Shown here one piece after another: positions 1-19,659 of a stretch of DNA of 64,000 bases; the first letter of the stretch is position 1; every line of letters begins with the position of its first letter. The notes beneath the pieces are model-generated. The model had not been told where the DNA came from, did no database searches, and saw nothing but the letters and a program-made list of their open reading frames with translations. This DNA comes from Ecdyonurus torrentis (lineage: Eukaryota > Arthropoda > Insecta > Ephemeroptera > Heptageniidae): assembly GCA_949318235.1 (NCBI GenBank), contig OX439131.1, forward strand, positions 38,594,557 to 38,658,556. The letters run 5' to 3'. Made by a program: the position numbers and the translations under genes.

Positions 1-230
1 ATAAATATATTAAATTTTTAATAAATTTAAAAAAAGCACAATGTTCTTATAATTGTATCACTGTGGGCTTAATGGTATCAATAACCCAACAATGAGACTA
101 TTTTTTAAAAAATACGATGCACACAAAGAGGAATTTATAAATATTTTTTCCAGTTGCGTTCTTTTCTATCTTTCTTTTTTCTTTTCTTTTCTTTTTCTTT
201 CTTGGGACGGCGGGACAAAAAAGGTTGCAG
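1..230. other. AT-rich flank with pyrimidine tract
   Basis: AT-rich sequence ending in a long T/C-rich tract (about 160-205) and then TTGCAG at 225-230. This is the normal appearance of a 3' splice site and is the main reason for considering an exon immediately to the right. Nothing else is recognisable here. Confidence 0.3.
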
Positions 231-545
231 CAGTATCAGCTCTTACTGCAGGTCACCATGAGCTGCGGCGGCGGCGGCGGCGCGGTGCATCGGGGCCGTC
301 ACAGCATCGCGGACTGGAATGCCCGCAGCCGAGCGCTTCCTACAACAGCGGACATCGATCCAAAAGTCCGCGGCGCCACCCGGCGCCACACGAGCTGTAC
401 CGAGTTGACTCGTCAATACCCGCCTTTCTCGCGCGCCCTCACTCGTGTTCTCCACTGCACGAACGCATGCAAACCTCACTCTTTCTCTAAATGTAAGCTT
501 GCTATAGTGCTGCTGTGGCCAAATAAATTAAATTTTTAACCAATT
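231..545 (+). other. Possible terminal exon of an unknown plus-strand gene
   Basis: A sharply GC- and CpG-rich island in otherwise AT-rich DNA. It follows a pyrimidine tract and TTGCAG (225-230), contains an open frame ending in TAA at 488-490, and is followed by AATAAA at 522-527. That order (acceptor, open frame, stop, poly-A signal) is what a last coding exon looks like. The frame ending at 490 reads arginine- and serine-rich with pieces such as HELYRVDSSIPAFLARP. A second plus frame stays open to 539, and a minus frame with an alanine run is open over the same island, so the coding frame is not settled. I do not recognise the protein. The GGC run at 267-280 could equally be part of a CpG-rich regulatory island. 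Confidence 0.22.
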
Positions 546-1514
546 ATTATTTACATTTTTTACTTGCAATTCTAATTTGTCATGGTCAGAACTATTAATA
601 TCGTTATGACAGAAGTTAAATAATAAAAATGGATCGTTATATTCTAAACCGTAATGCTTCATTCTGAATTCGCGAGTTTGAATTTGAGATCTAAAAAACT
701 ATGTTTCATAATTACAAAATGTATTGATTAAACTTGTTACAATATTAACATTCTTATGTGTCTTTTAACCGCATTGAATTTTAATGTTGTGCGTGCTTGC
801 TAACGTATACAGTTAACAGGAAGCCGGAAAGAAAAATACTTTAATTGTAAAATAAATTGCAATTAAATAACAAAAGAAGTGTGAAGAAAATGGTCTTAAC
901 TAAAAATAATGACAAAAAATTGTAAATCCTTTTTATATATATATAAGGGCTACTTATATTTTATGAAGTAATAAATCTGTTTACTAACTGCTGTACTTGC
1001 TAATTTAAAAACACAAATGTGAAGAAAAAAATCTACTTAACATTTACGCAATGGAATTGGGTATTCAAAAGTTTCAAAGAAACATTATAAGAATCAGTTT
1101 TTAGAAGTTTAGAAGTTATAATTTTTTTTAATTATTATTATTATTTTTTTTTTTTACATTTTTTTAAATAATATTAACACAAATTGCATACACTTTCCAT
1201 TTTTAACTTCATTATTCAAATATCGCAAATGCATATTTAAATTTTGGACACAATTAAGACTTTACATTAATATTTATTTTTAATTTATTTATATTTATTT
1301 TTGCTTGCCACAATGTGTTATCGTGCTACACCCATCCCAGTCCTAGTCAAGACATATTGTCTTATCGACAGGTAACGACTTTCCAATTAATGGAAAAGCA
1401 CACACGGGCCAGGCATATATATAATTTATTTATATATAATTGTCAACACAGATGATTCTAAAGTCTATCAATAGCAGAATTCCGTTTGCAACGGCGTAGT
1501 TCCGTTTAAATGGG
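546..1514. other. Intergenic, nothing recognised
   Basis: AT-rich sequence with short homopolymers. No exon, RNA gene or clear repeat element was seen. Confidence 0.4.
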
Positions 1515-1624
1515 CTGTTCACAAAGACGCGTAAATTTACGTAACTTTCACGTAAGAATCCAAATATCATTGATTGTCCTATCTTCACGTAAGAGTTCCG
1601 TAAATTACGCGTCATTGTGCACAG
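1515..1624. repeat. Palindromic element, about 45-bp arms
   Basis: The left arm begins CTGTTCACAAAGACGCGTAA and the right arm, read in reverse complement, begins CTGTGCACAATGACGCGTAA. Both continue to matching CACGTAAGA/TACGTGAAGA segments around a short centre. The arrangement is typical of a MITE-like or foldback element with no coding capacity. Confidence 0.7.
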
Positions 1625-1904
1625 ACCTTTTTACCCCTGCAGTTTTTTAGCATTATGCAACATGTGCAACAGATATGACCACAAATTTGCCTACTCTACA
1701 GGATGAAAAATTTTCTCGTAAAAATCTAAGTAGGAATAGGAGTAATATTTCATGTTAACACTTCAGGTTCATCTCTTAGAAACAAAAGCTAATTTCGATT
1801 AAATTCCAAAGCTCCATTGTGAACGTATTTATTTATATTATTGCTTTTGATCTGTTAATCAGTTTTGCTAATTTTTTGAAATACTCAAATCAGTAAGAAT
1901 GTAA

Positions 1905-2023
1905 CCCCCGTAAGCTGCGACGCTAACTAACTAGTTAAACCGTAGTTAAGTTGTTATTTTGATTGTTGCAACAATTAAAAAAAGATAACTAAGGTTTAAC
2001 TAGAGGTTGCAGCTTACAGCCCT
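1905..2023. repeat. Palindromic element with GTAAGCTGC ends
   Basis: The left end CCCGTAAGCTGCGACGCTAAC pairs with the right end, whose reverse complement is GGGCTGTAAGCTGCAACCTC. An inner TAACTAGTTAAAC pairs with GTTTAACTAG. Probable small non-autonomous element. Confidence 0.6.
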
Positions 2024-2439
2024 AAGTCTTGAGTCCATGACTTGAAACTTGAGAAAAACGTGTTTTATGTATTCAACTTAAAAAAAAAAAAGCAATTTAT
2101 TTTATGCCTATGTAAATATGTAATTATAAAAAATCGATATCATAAAATATCTTTAATAATAAGTTAAATATACTGTACAATTATTACTTTACAGTATCAT
2201 AAAAACAAATGAATTAATATTCAATATTAATATTTATATGTATCATGAAAAAATATTAATAATAAACAAATAAAAATAATAATTAATTTGAATCAAACAT
2301 TTTCTATTCTGTACAGTACATAATAGCTCGTATAGAGGTACAAAGATTATCTCTTTTAGTATTATTCTACTATATGCATACATAGTTGCATTCATATAAA
2401 AGTTGACGTCATATGTAAGCAGTAAGCACTAAATAACAT

Positions 2440-2720
2440 GGTCTGGTATAGAAATTTACCTTTTTTTCCAGTTTAAAAATACGCTGCAATATTTTAGGGA
2501 GCATATTTGATGCTGTTAATAGCTTGAATTAGGTTTTTAAGTTTGCAAAAAAAAAAAAAAAAAAAAAAAAAAATTACAAAAAACAACAACTAATTTTCCA
2601 AAGAAAATAGCTTAAATAGCCAAAAACCACGTTTTTCCTATGCTGAGCAATGTTATTCATTACTCCAGTATGGCGTCGATACGCATTCATTATGATGACA
2701 TGCGCATACGCTCTATAGCA
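2440..2720 (+). repeat. Dispersed repeat, copy 1 of 2
   Basis: This stretch resembles the reverse complement of 61610-61900. Shared blocks in the same order are CCAGTTTAAAAATAC, GAGCAT..TTGATGCTG, a poly-A/T segment, TTTCCAAAGAAAATAGC, AAAAAC followed by TATGCTGAGCAATGTTATTCATT, and GGCGTCGA. It is an old interspersed repeat family. It contains an A tract of about 23 bp (2549-2571). No open frame was seen. Confidence 0.65.
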
Positions 2721-2852
2721 GAAATGTGCGGGCGAAAGCTCGAGTCAGGTTAGGCTAGAATTATAAGAATGTCGAGCGTCACTCGTACCTCGAATAAAAG
2801 CTGAATATGGCGAATGTATCAAGTCATTAATTAATGGCATCAATTAATTTAG

Positions 2853-3640
2853 ACAATTTCACATAATCAGCAGTTGTCATGAACAAGGGTCATCAGGATG
2901 ATCACTGACAAGGGTCTTCATTAGTGTTATGTTAATTTTGGCTTGGTATAGGGCCAAAAATTAAAATCCTAAATTTAACATACACATGGTAAGCCCTATA
3001 CACATGGTAAGCCCTATACACATGGTAAGCCCTATTATAGGGCTTACCATGTGTATTATGTTAAATTTAGGATTTTAATTTTTGAATTTCTCGCTTCAGA
3101 ATTGTTGAAACAAGTTAAATCACTCATCATTATAAAGTAAAAAGCACAACTCAAAAAGTATTTAGAACGAGAACCAGCTTCAGTGAAAGTAACGGAGTTA
3201 AAAATGTGCTCAAAGACGACTCCAAATGAGGGTCTGGGCCCCGCAAAAAAATTTAGCTTTCTCAAAGCTAAATTTTTAAAATATGAATCAAAATGTCATT
3301 TTATTACCATATATTTTAAAGGTTGACAATGAGAAACTCAAATTTCTTGCAGAATCCAGACCCGTATTTGGAGTCGACTTTGAACATATTTATCACCCCG
3401 TTCCTTCCCTGGGGCTCATTCTCGTCCTAAATACTTTTTGAGTTATGCTTTTTACTTTATGATATGTGCGATTTAACGTGTTTTAACAATTCCAAAGCGA
3501 GAAATTCAAAACTTAAAATCCTCAATTTATCATGGTAAGCCCTATACCAGGCCAAAATTAACATAAACCTAATGACGACCCTTGCTAGTGATCAACCTAA
3601 TGACCCTTGCCAATGACGTGTCCTGATTATGAGAAGTTGC
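2853..3640. repeat. Large palindromic element with about 350-bp arms
   Basis: The left arm (2853 to about 3260) and right arm (about 3300-3640) are imperfect reverse complements over nearly their whole length. Examples are CATAATCAG with CTGATTATG, AAGGGTCATCAGGATGATCAC with its partner near 3590, and AATTTCTCGCTTC with its partner near 3500. The centre is the hairpin AAATTTAGCTTT..AAAGCTAAATTT near 3248-3275. Inside the left arm CACATGGTAAGCCCTATA is repeated in tandem three times (about 2984-3036) and then inverted (3037-3055). Short minus-strand frames here are shadows of the repeat. Confidence 0.8.
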
Positions 3641-4912
3641 CTTTTGTATAATAATTATTGTTTTTGGTTAATTTGCTTTGATTAAAAGTTCAGTATATTC
3701 ATAGTAAATTGTGAGGTTTTAAAAGTTTGCTACCTTAAAAATTGTAATATTAATGGTTTATATTTCTTTTACAAAAATTATTGGCTCAATGTTGTGGCGA
3801 ATTGCCAAGGTTCATGAAAGACCTGTACGCGCCGTCATAAAATTTATTATTAATTACAGACATCGTTGTATATTTGATATAAAAATTAAAACTTGACTAA
3901 ATAAATTATATATATTTTAGCTCTACAATATATTTGTGTAACGTTTCATTTCTGTATTACCTAACTAGTATCAGTTTTTATCATCGAAAATTTATCGCAC
4001 ACATCAGCTGAGAGATCAAATCGTGCTATATTATATATTTATGAAAAGGACCATTGACCACTGTTGTAACAATTAACAATAGTTAATTTATGGTTTAATT
4101 TATAATCCCCTTTAAAATTTGTAGTAACAATTTTATATCTGGAATTCAAAAGTTGACTCCTCAATTTTTTTTAATTTTATTGGGAAGTCACCTATGATAA
4201 AAAAAATTAGAGCTCCTAACTTGTAACCACAGATAGCAGAGAAAATAAATATTAAAAGTACTAAGTGAGTAAAGTTTCAAAAATTAGTAATTCAACATTT
4301 TCACAAATTTTTCTATATACATAGAATTGCCTTCTCGTTAAGTAGCACAGCGAAAAAAATGTTAGATATTACTGCGTATGCAAGAAAAAAAAAAACACGC
4401 AGTATGTCGCATTTTTAGCTGTAAATAGTTTTGTTGCGCTGAGAATATGTTAGAAAAAATAATAACTTATATAATTTTTAAAAAAATGTAATATTTAGCT
4501 TGTTATTAATGTGATTAAAATAAAAATAACACCTTTTATCTGCATTATTTTATTTTAGTGTCAATAAAGTTATTTAAAAAAACTAACATTCAATAAATAT
4601 AAAATTAACACTTTAATGACATGGGAATATTTCAATTGTTTACACTTTTTTTTTTATTATTTATATATAACTAGGTATTATAGTAAACTCACGTATTTTT
4701 AGGTAGACTGATCTGGCACTATAGTATATAGTAACGGCAAAAAAAAAAATGACACTTATATTGGTTAATACCATGAGCGCGAGCAAGGTTTATTTCGTCA
4801 TATGTTTACAATTTCTAAGCTCTGAGATCGGCGATCTAACAGTGAAGGTCTAAGTTTTCTAAAAAAAAAAAAAAAAAAAATGAAAGCAAAACTGATTTAC
4901 CAAAAAGGTTAT

Positions 4913-4943
<31 letters not shown>

Positions 4944-5005
4944 CGCTTACTTTATTATATTCGAAAATTTTGGCAGTTTTTGTCTAAATTCAGCATATTG
5001 ACTCA
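3641..5005. other. Intergenic, AT-rich with poly-A tracts
   Basis: No gene seen. Poly-A runs at about 4861-4880 and 4918-4943 could be retroposon tails, but no body is recognisable next to them. Confidence 0.4.
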
Positions 5006-5162
5006 TAAAGAAACAATTCTGTTTTGAAGCCGACTATATATAAGCGATTTCGGTCACATACGCTTCCGTTTCTACTTACAACGCATGCGCAGAACGTTGA
5101 AACAGAAGCGGATGTGAGCAAAATTACTTATAGTCGGCCTTAAAACAGTTGTTCCTTTATTG
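5006..5162. repeat. Palindromic element (GCCGACTATA family)
   Basis: Left arm TGTTTTGAAGCCGACTATAT pairs with right arm TATAGTCGGCCTTAAAACAG. Inner TCACATACGCTTCCGTTTC pairs with GAAACAGAAGCGGATGTGA. A related, more degraded copy lies at about 11527-11640, where CTTCTGTTTCGAC and CATGCGTAGTAAGTAG are shared. Confidence 0.7.
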
Positions 5163-5694
5163 GCCAATAAAAATAAACCATGCTTTGTTTTACATCGAGT
5201 GCAACATAAGTGAGAATTGATACCAAAATATAAATATATATACCAACGCCAACTACTAAATGGTCCAGAGTATACTCTTGCAAACTAATTTTTAAAACCG
5301 TGATACAGTATTGTAACTTTTATTTCCATAAAAAAATTGCCTGTTTGAGATCCACTGAACTTAACTTATTAATTTGGTCTTCATTAACTACGCACATTAA
5401 ACACAACCCTGTGACGTCATTAGTTAAGTGGAGGATTACTAAACCAGTCAATGGAGGTCAAGGGATACTAGGGCGAAAATTTAGCCTAATAGTAAGGGTG
5501 AAAAAAATATTTTTTATATGCTAGGCCAAGAACTTTTTGAATGACCGTCGTTTTAGATTTACCCTAGTATTTTATTAAATACGAGTAATTAATAATAAAA
5601 GTGGGAAATAAGGTCAAATGAGGAGCTTTCATTTGGATAGTACGAGAAAAAATATACAGCCAGGCCAAAATAAAGAAGTATGCCCAGTGTTGTA

Positions 5695-6520
5695 GTGATC
5701 TTGATTTTTAGAACAAAATATCGATCAGATCAAGATCGGTGTTCTGCTAGAGCCCTGAAAAAAAAAAAAAAAAAAAAAAAAGATCTTGATTTGAACTAGC
5801 TTACTTATGAATCTAATTTTCGATCAGATCATAAGTTGACAAAGTTGAAAATATAAATATTAGCTACAGTATATTTTTCACCTAAATTTAGAAAGCAATT
5901 CTCTTTCTGAACCAATAAAAAGTGTTGCAAATTTCAAATCTAGAGTGTTAATATTTTTTTGAAGAACTGCTGCTATTTGTATTTGCTGTTTCCCACTTAA
6001 AATTGGAAAGCAACTCTTCTCAGGAACCAAATTAAAAGTGTTGCATGCTTCAAATCCAGATGGTTAATATTTTTTATAAAGAACAATTATCCACCGTTTT
6101 TGATCCACCTAAAATTAGAAAGCAAATCTGTTCAAGAACATTAACTACGCAAGACGTTATAGTAAAAAGATAAAAATAAATAAAAATGAAGTAAAAAAAT
6201 TTAAAACTCATGCAAAGATACTTTTTTGTTAAGTATTGAAAAACAAAATTACTAAATCAGTTTTTTTTCCAATTTATAATTACAATTTAAACATTATACT
6301 AAAGTATGTTTTAACAGTAAAAATATCAAAATAGGAAAAAAAAAAAAAAAAAAACATAAATAAAAAAAGGTGATCTTTTTAAAGATCAAATTATCTAATA
6401 ATGTAAGCAATATCTGATCCTGATTTGATTGTTTTGAATTTTTGTGATCTTGATTTGATAGTGACCAAGGCGGAACTCCATATTAATCTGATTTGATATT
6501 GATTGATAAAAAAAAAAAAA
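5695..6520. repeat. Repeat block with 113-bp tandem units
   Basis: Units beginning CACCTAAATTTAGAAAGCAA (about 5879), CCACTTAAAATTGGAAAGCAA (about 5993) and CCACCTAAAATTAGAAAGCAA (about 6105) repeat with a period of 112-115 bp, about 2.3 copies. Each full unit continues with ACCAA..AAAAGTGTTGCA, TTCAAATC and GGTTAATATTTTT. The block is flanked by GATC-rich AGATCTTGATTTGA motifs on both sides (about 5780 and 6445), so the tandem array may be the interior of a larger element. Confidence 0.65.
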
Positions 6521-6732
6521 AAAACTAATTGAACTAAAAAAGCACTGGTGTATAACATAGTGACACTGTCACATAAAATAATACATATTACCCTATGAAA
6601 AGACTATGTATTTATATGGAGTATTATTAAAGTTTCAAAGGTATTTTATCAAGTAAAATTTTATATCACAGTGACTATACTACTAACTAATACTAGCTAG
6701 CTAACTAATAGTGAAATTTTTGTTTGTATAAA

Positions 6733-6830
6733 TTTAAAATTGTAACTGACTGTACTGTTAAACAGTTGGGTTAAATTAAGAGATTTGTAGCCTGATTTTG
6801 CACAATAAAAGCCATTATTATTAATACCAT
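6733..6830 (+). repeat. Retroposon-like 3' tail, copy 1 of 2
   Basis: Nearly the same sequence occurs at 54047-54145. Shared blocks are TTGTAACTGACTGTACTGT, AAACAGTTGG.TTAAATT, CCTGATTT and CAATAAAAGCC, followed by ATTATTATTA. A conserved end running into a short simple repeat is typical of the 3' terminus of a LINE or LINE-mobilised SINE. Confidence 0.55.
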
Positions 6831-7039
6831 ATAACAGTATTAGTAAATTATTTCAAGGACAATTTTTCATAAGATTTGGTGATCTGAGCTGCACAGGTCT
6901 GGGTATTAGGAGCCCGGAGGAGTGTGGTATTAAGGGTAGAGCCTGTGGTTTGGTAAGCCACAGATAATTGTAAGCCCTCTTACTAGAAAGGATTCGTCCT
7001 GGCCTACCCCGAAAGGTATTATGTAGAGCTGTAAATTTA
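6831..7039. other. GC-richer segment of unknown nature
   Basis: Moderately GC-rich sequence (for example GAGCCCGGAGGAGTG and GGCCTACCCCGAAAGG) with no usable open frame. It may belong to the body of the retroposon at 6733 or to a neighbouring element. Confidence 0.3.
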
Positions 7040-7505
7040 AACCAGTTCGAGCACCCGCCCGGGCCAAAATCTTCGGGTGCTCGTTTTTTTGAAAATGTTC
7101 AACCCGGGTTTCGAGATTTTAGCTCGAAAACGAGCTTTTTCGAGTTGAGCCCGTGAATGACTCGTGAAAAAAACGAGCTATTGAAAATAAATCGAGCTAA
7201 AGAACAATTTTTGAAGGAAGCCAAGAAAAAAAGTTTGTAATTTTTTGTTTAATATGACGTTTTTAATATTGTATCATGCAAAATAAGCTTAAAAATTATT
7301 TTATTTTAATTATGACTTTTATCCTTCAAAAACATTTTTTTTTTAATGAAAATCGAGCTTTTTACTTCATAGGCTCGTTTTCAAATTTCGGCTCAATCAT
7401 TGAGCTTTACGAGCTTTGGATCGTTTTTTGAGTTTAAGCTCGATTTCAAGCTAAACTCGGGTTTTAAGTCAAACCGGGCTAAAAATTTCACCCCGGGCTA
7501 AAAAA
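7040..7505. repeat. Palindromic GAGCTCG-rich element
   Basis: Arms rich in CTCG/CGAG words pair across the block: CGCCCGGGCCAAAAT on the left with CCCCGGGCTAAAAA on the right, and TCGAAAACGAGC with GGCTCGTTTTCAAATTT. It resembles short hAT-type non-autonomous elements in style, but the family is not proven. Confidence 0.55.
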
Positions 7506-8610
7506 ATATCGGTCTTTTTACAGCAGTATTATGGCATCATGATATGGATGGATGGATGGACTATTTTTCATATAAATAAATAGAAATACATATTATTTTG
7601 AAATAATAAACTTATCACTTTATTTATTTATAGTTGTATAATTATATTTTTCTACAAAATAGTTAGTTCATAGTACAAATTTGTAAGTACTTAAAAAATC
7701 ATAATCATGTAGACTACACATAACAATAATAGGAAAAAGACTCTCTTATTATTTTTTTCTGTTTTCTAAAGACAGATATAAGCAGAATATAATTGTTACA
7801 ATATTTAATGTAGCACTATAACCTACCACTGAATTATTAATATATTACAGAATTGCTTTATTATTTATATACAGGCTCTATGTATAATATATATATTTGT
7901 AATTACAATTTTACGATACATATTTTTGTATGAAAATGGTATTTATGATGCTTTTTTTTTTCTATTTAAATTTGCCAGAATAATATTAATATAATAATTT
8001 GAATAACAATAACAGCAATTTTTTTATGTTTAACATTTTTTTTTTTGTGCAGTCTTGATTAGTTGTAGCAAATATGTGATTATTATTTATTATAATATAT
8101 TTACTGGTTAAACTAAATTAAAGTTTTTATTTATGCTAAAACATAGATTATTATTTAAATTAACAAATGATTATGCCCATTGTTAAAATTTATTTAAATG
8201 TGCTAGCTGATCTTCTTTTTATTTATTATAATTTTTTACTAAACATTTTTTTTTTTTAAGTATGATCTACAAAACTTTTTAAAACATGGCATGCACATTT
8301 TTGTAAATTGTGAAAGAAAGTTTATTGGAAAACATTTTTTTTTTATTATTATTATTTTTAATGAAATGTATTTTAGACTGCTGCTGCTTCAGAGACATTT
8401 CAAAATTAAAATTGTGTGAAAAGTTGGCGTTGAATTTCTAAACCAATTTGCACTTAAAAGTTGATGAAGGCTGCTTTTTCTTTACAAAATTTATAAAGCA
8501 TATTTTATGTTGTTTTTTTAATATCATTAGTGGTACAGGTATGGAAATACTTAATTCTATCACAGAGAAAAGTATAAAAGAATAAGAAATACAAACAAAC
8601 AAATATGCCA
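7506..8610. other. Intergenic, AT-rich, nothing recognised
   Basis: A short GGAT repeat at about 7545-7560, otherwise A/T-rich sequence without a supported feature. Confidence 0.4.
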
Positions 8611-8720
8611 TGTCCACATTGAGCTTTTTCTAATTGGAATTGTTAAGTGAGCTCCATAATGCATGTTATATTTATCAAATAAATAACAATTCCAATTAAA
8701 AAAAGTTCAATGTGAACACA
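8611..8720. repeat. Short palindromic element
   Basis: TGTCCACATTGAGCTTTTTC and TAATTGGAATTGTT on the left pair with AACAATTCCAATTA and AAAAAGTTCAATGTGAACACA on the right, around a 35-40 bp loop. Confidence 0.75.
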
Positions 8721-8764
8721 GCAATAGAATATTTAATTTAATCAGTTTTAATTAACATAATAAA

Positions 8765-9251
8765 TAGAAGACTTGCAAAAGTAGGTTCAGTGAGAAAATA
8801 AACAAACTCACAGCTCAACAATACTAACAAGGTGCTAGCAAACAACTTTGTGTTCCTGTCTACATTTAACATGCTTTCTTATGGTGGAATGCAGCAGCTA
8901 TAACTCAAGTTAAAATTATTTCTCGGAGTTGAAATTTTTATTGTAGTAGCTTATTGAGCCTCAAAGCTTTTGTTTTCCTGGATTTCAAGTCAATTACGTG
9001 AAAATAATAATTGGTTACCAAATAGATTGAAATTCAGGAAAACAAAAGCTTTAAGGCTCAGCAAGCTACAGTAAAAGTTTCAGCTCTGAGAAATAATTCT
9101 AGCTTGAGTTATAGCTGCTGCATTGCCCCATAAGAAAGCATGTTAAATGTAGACAGGAACACTAACAAGTTGTCTGCTAGCACCTTGTTAGTATTGTTGA
9201 GCTGTGAGTTTGTTTATTTTTTCACTAAACCTACTTTTGCAAGTCTTCTAT
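8765..9251. repeat. Palindromic element, about 230-bp arms
   Basis: The two halves are close reverse complements from TAGAAGACTTGCAAAAGTAG (left end) to CTACTTTTGCAAGTCTTCTA (right end). Matching inner blocks include AACAAGGTGCTAGCA, CTGTCTACATTTAACATGC and AAAGCTTTTGTTTTCCTG. The open frame beginning at 9140 lies partly inside the right arm and is not a gene. Confidence 0.85.
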
Positions 9252-9434
9252 TAGAAACGTCATTGCCATTATATATATTTATCTTAGAATTTATTATTCA
9301 TCATCACTTAATGTTAACAAAATTGGAAGAGGAAACAAGGGAAACTCAATTTGTTAATTATTATATCATTGTCATCAATACATATGTGGATTTTTATTTA
9401 AATATTGAAAGCAAAAAACTGGGAACTTGCAGTA

Positions 9435-9438
<4 letters not shown>

Positions 9439-9483
<45 letters not shown>
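9439..9483 (+). repeat. Poly-A tract, about 45 bp
   Basis: A nearly pure A run. Close by are a C/T run at 9615-9628, a G run at about 9701-9713 and a T run at 9722-9740, so several homopolymers cluster within 300 bp. Confidence 0.9.
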
Positions 9484-9487
<4 letters not shown>

Positions 9488-9740
9488 AAGAATTAGTTTT
9501 ACTTTCCAATTCTTTAAAAAAAAAATACAGAGTTTTGACAATAATCCTTTATATTATGGAAACGTGATGCTTCAGTTATAACCCAATCCCACCAAGTGGT
9601 TCAAGCATATATTCCCCCCCCCCTTTTTTGCTTGGGTAGTTTACAAGCAACTCTGCAAAATCAAATGGTTACTCTTGATACATCACAAAGAATATTAAGG
9701 GGGGGGGGGGGGGATAATATAATTTTTTTTTTTTTTTTTT

Positions 9741-10669
9741 TATACACAGATAACATTGAAAGCATTGTGCTACTATTTTATGCTGTCAAGCTTTATGAAA
9801 TGCTATAAAGTTTTTTTTTTTTCAGTAATGCCATAAAAAAACTCTCCAAGGGGAATTACAATAAATAGGAACAGTATCAATTACTATTTGTTTGGTTGGT
9901 GTACGTTTTAGAGGGGCGTGTGCAGAAATAAAGAAAAAAGAAAAAATCTCCTTATTTAACACAAATACATATACACAAGCAAAAAATTGAGGTATTTAAG
10001 AATAGCAATATCAAATCATTTCACTTAAATATATTTTAATTTAAATACAGTGCATGCAATTGAAAAAAAGAATTCCAGTATTGCAATTAACAATTTTTTT
10101 TTTTTTTTTAATAAAATAACTTGCCACACTCCTGATGCATATAAATCTAGTTAAATAGTTATAGTCAAGTAATTTCTTTGACAATTTTTTTTTAACATAC
10201 AATTCAAAGTGTTATTAACAAAACAGTTACTTCAAACCCAGAGGTATATTTTAATGCTCTGTTCTCAAAATGTGTAATATATTTTTTTTTTATCTCCAGC
10301 AGACAGTTAATACTGTACAATATGTCTGTGTATACAGTAATTATGATTACAATGACAATTGATATAGCTTAAAACAACAAATTTATTCATTTTGATAATT
10401 ACATTAGGTTTAACAATACATATATAGAAAATTTAGAGCAGCAGTTAAAGAAAAAAAAATGGTACAAATACTTAACATCTATATTAATATCTACATCTCA
10501 CTATTTTATTTACACCTACATTAATTTATATAGGATTAATATTAGACCATAAATATTTTTATTTTATTTTTTATCATGATGGCTTATATTATAAATTATT
10601 AAAGCTTGCAATTATTTTCATGCAATACGATGTAGCAAAAGATGGCAAAAATTTATGTATCTAAAGCTG
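9741..10669. other. Intergenic, downstream of the CHIC gene
   Basis: AT-rich sequence with no exon seen. Part of it may be a longer CHIC 3' untranslated region. Confidence 0.35.
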
Positions 10670-10675
10670 TTTATT
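10670..10675 (-). terminator. Candidate CHIC poly-A signal
   Basis: AATAAA on the minus strand, about 160 nt beyond the CHIC stop codon. In such AT-rich DNA the hexamer is common, so this is only the first plausible site. Confidence 0.35.
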
Positions 10676-10834
10676 AATGAAAGTTTATGTTTTCAGCCAG
10701 CCTAAGTCATGACTGTAATTAATCAATGGACACACAAGTCAACCGACTTCTCTTCAAAGAAAAACACCGAGCATGAAAGACACAACTTGGATGAGACTCT
10801 GTTCCAATACCAACCTCATTATACTGGATGAATT

Positions 10835-19005
<8,171 letters not shown>

Positions 19006-19140
19006 TTTCTTTGTTTGACAAATTTCGATGCTCGTCTGTTAATGCGCGTCAAACAGCGAATTTTAAATTGAATCGCAGAAACGAGGCATCGAGTCTCTCG
19101 GCGACCCCCGTGGGCAAAAATGGCTTATGTGATGAGACAT
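19006..19140 (-). promoter_or_regulatory. CHIC 5' UTR and probable promoter
   Basis: The 130 bp upstream of the CHIC start codon are clearly richer in G, C and CpG (AATGCGCGTCAAACAGCG, CTCGGCGACCCCCG) than the flanking DNA. No TATA box at a sensible distance is convincing. The transcription start cannot be fixed from sequence. Confidence 0.45.
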
Positions 19141-19291
19141 ATCCTTTTCTTTTTATAATATAGGGTATTATACCTTATACCCTATGCTATCAAAAGTTAA
19201 TTGTACGGCTTCTAGTTCAAATAGTGCAATTTAAACATATCACACACAATTTATTTTATTTATTTACCAATTTATTTATTATTTATATATT

Positions 19292-19412
19292 TTAAATTAA
19301 AAGTGGATCCGATCGCACTATTTGATCTGTGTGCCCTGATCTGAGAGAGAGAGAGAGAGAGAGAGAGAGGGCACGCAGATCAAATAGTGCGATTGGATCC
19401 ACTTTTAATTTA
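19292..19412. repeat. Perfect-looking palindrome around a (GA)n core
   Basis: AAATTAAAAGTGGATCC, GATCGCACTATTTGATCTG and GTGCCCT on the left pair with AGGGCAC, CAGATCAAATAGTGCGAT and GGATCCACTTTTAATTT on the right. A (GA)13 tract (about 19345-19369) fills the loop. It lies 290 bp upstream of the CHIC start. Confidence 0.85.
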
Positions 19413-19659
19413 ATCTCTCTCTCTCTCTCTTTCAGAGAGATGAGAGAGAGAGAAGGATATATAAATATATGAATTGATTATAATTATAATGATTTTATTA
19501 GGTTTTATTATATCCAATTATATTTTGATACACAAAGGACTTGCATTAGTAGAATGTAAGGCAATTATTTAAAATTAAGTCGTGAAATGAGTTCTATATA
19601 GAAAATATATATTTTCATTAGAGGCGCGCAGGCGCTCGAAATAATAATTATAAAAAATA

